Positions 61,602 through 64,000 of a DNA stretch of 64,000 nt are shown here, in pieces. Position 1 is the first letter of the stretch. Each line of letters begins with the position of its first letter. Under the pieces are notes generated by a model that made no database searches, was not told the origin of the DNA, and saw only the letters and a list, made by a program, of their open reading frames with translations. Source of the DNA: Bradyrhizobium paxllaeri. Its GTDB lineage: Bacteria > Pseudomonadota > Alphaproteobacteria > Rhizobiales > Xanthobacteraceae. The stretch lies in NCBI RefSeq assembly GCF_001693515.2, contig NZ_CP042968.1:8092501-8156500 (forward strand). The letters are read 5' to 3'. Made by a program: the position numbers and the translations under genes.

Positions 61602-62312
61602 ATGAAGCTGACAAGCACTTTCCGTGCGGCCGCGGTCGCGCTCTCCATAGTTGGATTTGGCGGGGCCGCCCTGGCGCAATCGCCGGCGCCTTCCGCCTCC
61701 CCGGCCGCAAGCCCCTCGCCCGTGCCCAGCCCCGCGCCGTCAGCCGTGCCGGTCCCGCCGCCGGCCGAAACCAAGTCCCCGGCAGATGCGCCCACGGCCG
61801 AAAAAGCCCCGACGCCCACGCCGCCCCCGCCTGCCGCCAGCGTCCAGACCGCCGATCCCTTTGGCGAGGAATTCACCCTCGAGCCCAAGAAGGTCGTGGT
61901 GATGAAGGGCACGGCCAATTGGGATTCGGCGTTCGACACCCTGATCGATTCGTTCAAGGCGCTGACCGCCCTGCTCGACAAGCAGGGCATCAGGGCTGCC
62001 GGCAATTCAATGATCGTCTACACCTCGACCGACGATACCGGCTTTACGTTCCTGGCGCAGATTCCGGTCGATCAGGACGTCAAGAACCTGACCAAGGACA
62101 TGAGCATGGGCAAATCGCCCGAGGGCAAGGCGCTGAAATTCGTCCATCGCGGCTCCTACGACAACATGGACAACACCTACGAGGCGATCACCAACCATCT
62201 CGACGACAAGAAGCTGGAAGCCAAGGACACCTTCATCGAGGAATACATCACCAATCCGCTGAAGACGGCGGAGGATAAGCTGGTGATCAACGTTTATGTG
62301 CCGCTGAGATGA
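61602..62312 (+). CDS. Exported GyrI-like/effector-binding domain protein
   Basis: The 236-residue protein has a signal peptide (AAAVALSIVGFGGAALAQS), a Pro/Ala/Ser-rich linker of about 60 residues, and a C-terminal domain of the GyrI-like/AraC effector-binding fold: GNSMIVYTSTDDTGFTFLAQ, IPVDQDV, KFVHRGSYDNMDNTYEAITN and EEYITNPLKTAEDKLVINVY. Such domains usually bind small molecules inside the cell; here the leader places it in the periplasm. Its stop overlaps the start of the next gene, so both are made together. Confidence 0.85.
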   Translation: MKLTSTFRAAAVALSIVGFGGAALAQSPAPSASPAASPSPVPSPAPSAVPVPPPAETKSPADAPTAEKAPTPTPPPPAASVQTADPFGEEFTLEPKKVVVMKGTANWDSAFDTLIDSFKALTALLDKQGIRAAGNSMIVYTSTDDTGFTFLAQIPVDQDVKNLTKDMSMGKSPEGKALKFVHRGSYDNMDNTYEAITNHLDDKKLEAKDTFIEEYITNPLKTAEDKLVINVYVPLR

Positions 62313-63022
62313 GACGCATGAAGCAATCGATCGCCCTTGCCGCCGTAACCGCCGCCTGGCTCGCCGCGCCCGCATTGGCACAGACGGTGCCGCCACCCGC
62401 AATTTCCGTGACCGGCGAAGCGAACGTGTCGGTGGCGCCCGATCAAGCCCAGATCGACGCCGGCGTGACGTCGGACGCCAAAACCGCCCGCGAGGCGTCG
62501 GATGCCAATAACGCCACGATGGGCAAGGTGCTGCTGGCGCTGAAGGGTGCCGGCATCGAGGAGAAGGACTACCAGACTTCGCGGCTGTCGCTGCAGCCGC
62601 AGTTTGCTACGTCGCCCAGAACGGCGGAGCGCACGGCAGGTATCGTGAGCTTCCGCGCCAGCAACCGCGTCACGGTCAGGATCCGCGATGTCACCAAGGT
62701 CGCGAACGTGATCGACGTGCTGGTGGGCGCCGGCGCCAATGACATCGGCGGCATCAGCTTCACGGTGACGCAGGCCTCAAAGCACCTGGACGAAGCTCGC
62801 GAGAAGGCGATCGCGGATGCGCGTCGCAAGGCCGAAATCTACGCCAGGGCCGCCGGCGTCACGCTCGGCGCACCGATCAGCGTCGAGGAAGGCGGATCGC
62901 CCACCCCGGTATTCCGCGGCAAGGTGGCGGCTCCGATGGCCACGGGCGCGCCGGTGGCACAAGGCGAAGAGATGCTGTCGGTGACCGTGAACGTGTCCTG
63001 GGCGATCAAGCCGAAGGAGTAG
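62309..63022 (+). CDS. SIMPL domain (DUF541) protein, exported
   Basis: The 237-residue protein has a signal peptide (SIALAAVTAAWLAAPALAQ) and one SIMPL domain: AISVTGEANVSVAPDQAQID, YQTSRLSLQPQF, RASNRVTVRIRDVTKVANVI and REKAIADARRKAEIYARAAG. SIMPL proteins form beta-rich assemblies in the periplasm or outer membrane; E. coli YggE lowers oxidative damage. ATG 62309 overlaps the preceding stop; ATG 62318 is an alternative start with the same signal peptide. Confidence 0.9.
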   Translation: MRRMKQSIALAAVTAAWLAAPALAQTVPPPAISVTGEANVSVAPDQAQIDAGVTSDAKTAREASDANNATMGKVLLALKGAGIEEKDYQTSRLSLQPQFATSPRTAERTAGIVSFRASNRVTVRIRDVTKVANVIDVLVGAGANDIGGISFTVTQASKHLDEAREKAIADARRKAEIYARAAGVTLGAPISVEEGGSPTPVFRGKVAAPMATGAPVAQGEEMLSVTVNVSWAIKPKE

Positions 63023-63027
63023 CCGCT

Positions 63028-63151
63028 GTCGTCCCTGCGAACGCAGGGACCCATAACCACAGGCGGACGTGGTTATGCCAAGCTGTTGCCCCAACCTTTC
63101 CCAAACATTTATCTACGGTGAGTATGGGTCCCTGCGTTCGCAGGGACGACG
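63028..63151. repeat. Palindromic intergenic repeat (GTCGTCCCTGCGAACGCAGGG family)
   Basis: GTCGTCCCTGCGAACGCAGG with GACCCATA at the left is matched by TATGGGTCCCTGCGTTCGCA with GGGACGAC at the right. The arms are each hairpins as well (CCCTGCG-AA-CGCAGGG). It separates the SIMPL gene from the convergent MBL-fold gene. Confidence 0.85.
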
Positions 63152-63156
63152 AGAGG

Positions 63157-64000
63157 TTAAATCTCGTAAACCTGGCCCGGCTTCAGCGCCGCGAACCGCT
63201 CCGGCGGGATCTTCGCTTCCTTGAGCGCGTCAGCCAAGGCATTCACCGGCGCGTCGATAGCTTCATCGGTGAGCTGGAACGTGCCGTGGTGATGCGCGAG
63301 CGCACTCTCGGCGCCGCAATCGGCCAATGCCTTCACCGCATCCGACGGATTCATGTGCTGATCCTTCATGAACCAGCGCGGCTCATAGGCGCCGATCGGC
63401 AGGATCGCCAGCCGCAGCGGCCCATGCTTTTCGGCAGCGCGACGAAAGTGCGTGCCCTCGCCGTAGCCGGAATCGCAGACGATGTAGAGTTTTCCCGCCG
63501 GCGTCTCCAGCACAAAGCTCGCCCACAGCGCCTTGTTGCGGTCGAACAGGCCGCGCGCCGACCAGTGCCGCGTCGGCACCAGCGTCACCGCGATGCCGTT
63601 GCCGAGTTCGACGCGATCCTGCCAGTCGAACCCTTCGGCTTTGATCGCGGCGTCCGTATCGCGCATGGTGACGTCATTGCCGAGCGGTGTGATGACGCGC
63701 GGCGAGAATTTTTCCGTAAGCTTCGACAGTGTCACGATGTCGAGATGGTCGTAATGGCCGTGACTGACCAGCACGACGTCGATCTTGGGCAGTGCGTCGA
63801 AGGCGATACCGGGATCGTTGTGCCGCTTCGGCCCGGCGAAAGAGAGCGGCGAGGCGCGCAGCGACCACACGGGATCGACGAGGATGTTGAGGTCCCGCGT
63901 CTGGATCAGCCAGGAGACATGGCCGACGAACGACAGCCGCACCTTGTCGCCGCTAACGCGCGGCGGCGGCGTATCGCTGTGCGTGTTCGGGACCCAATCC
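63157..64000 (-). CDS. MBL-fold metallo-hydrolase (NAPE-PLD/UlaG-like), 5' part beyond the window
   Basis: The frame stays open to the window edge: before the GTG at 63942 it reads WVPNTHSDTPPPRVSGDKV, which fits the N-terminal region of this family, so the true start lies outside. The domain has SFVGHVSWLIQTRDLNILVD, the zinc motif VSHGHYDHLD, CDSGYGEG, PIGAYEPRWFMKDQHMNP and the late His in LAHHHGTFQL. The pattern is that of N-acylphosphatidylethanolamine phospholipase D-like and UlaG-like hydrolases. Its substrate is not known. Confidence 0.88.
   Translation of the reverse strand, partial: DWVPNTHSDTPPPRVSGDKVRLSFVGHVSWLIQTRDLNILVDPVWSLRASPLSFAGPKRHNDPGIAFDALPKIDVVLVSHGHYDHLDIVTLSKLTEKFSPRVITPLGNDVTMRDTDAAIKAEGFDWQDRVELGNGIAVTLVPTRHWSARGLFDRNKALWASFVLETPAGKLYIVCDSGYGEGTHFRRAAEKHGPLRLAILPIGAYEPRWFMKDQHMNPSDAVKALADCGAESALAHHHGTFQLTDEAIDAPVNALADALKEAKIPPERFAALKPGQVYEI

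Overview
The window reads as a GC-rich alphaproteobacterial chromosome, most likely Bradyrhizobium or a close relative (Nitrobacteraceae). The grounds are gene order (obgE-proB-proA-nadD-rsfS-rlmH-envC-ctpA-rppH; atpHAGDC apart from the Fo genes; mdh-sucCD-sucAB-lpd; acnA next to ccmABCDG; dapF-mtaB-ftsY-yciB), the protein sequences, and many short palindromic intergenic repeats of the type common in that group. The assignment is inference; no database was searched. No tRNA, rRNA, CRISPR array, IS transposase or prophage was seen.

Layout. 0-12.8 kb (+): the C-terminal part of a subtilisin-like protease, then obgE, proB, a ParDE-type toxin-antitoxin pair on the opposite strand, proA, nadD, rsfS, rlmH, envC-like, ctpA, a divergent polysaccharide deacetylase and two rppH-like Nudix genes. 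12.9-20 kb (-): a class III cyclase with a membrane anchor and three DUF4189-like repeats, then the F1 ATP synthase operon atpHAGDC. 20.7-26.4 kb: an RlpA-like protein, priA, xerC-type recombinase and two membrane proteins. 26.5-37.2 kb (-): a TCA-cycle cluster mdh, sucC, a DUF1579 gene, sucD, sucA, sucB, an SDR gene and lpd. 37.4-45.8 kb: zapE, thpR, the esterase/ABC exporter set (tesA-ybbA-ybbP type), a Bax-inhibitor-1 protein, a GNAT acetyltransferase and a DUF2794 gene. 46-53.7 kb: a possible structured RNA, a DUF1223 gene, acnA, ccmABCDG and a ComEA-like protein. 53.8-64 kb: yciB, ftsY, an RluA-type synthase, a sigma factor/SDR/carboxymuconolactone decarboxylase module, mtaB, dapF, two secreted proteins and a partial metallo-beta-lactamase-fold gene.

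Most of the window is housekeeping: proline and NAD synthesis, ribosome assembly, cell-wall turnover, energy conversion from the TCA cycle to ATP synthase, and cytochrome c maturation. The accessory parts most worth attention are (i) the ECF41-type sigma factor with SDR and AhpD-like genes, flanked by inverted copies of a repeat and with an ECF41-like promoter in front of the AhpD-like gene; (ii) a strongly structured intergenic segment at 45.97-46.11 kb that ends in a good intrinsic terminator with no protein gene on its strand; (iii) the cyclase-DUF4189 protein; and (iv) the toxin-antitoxin pair that separates proB from proA.
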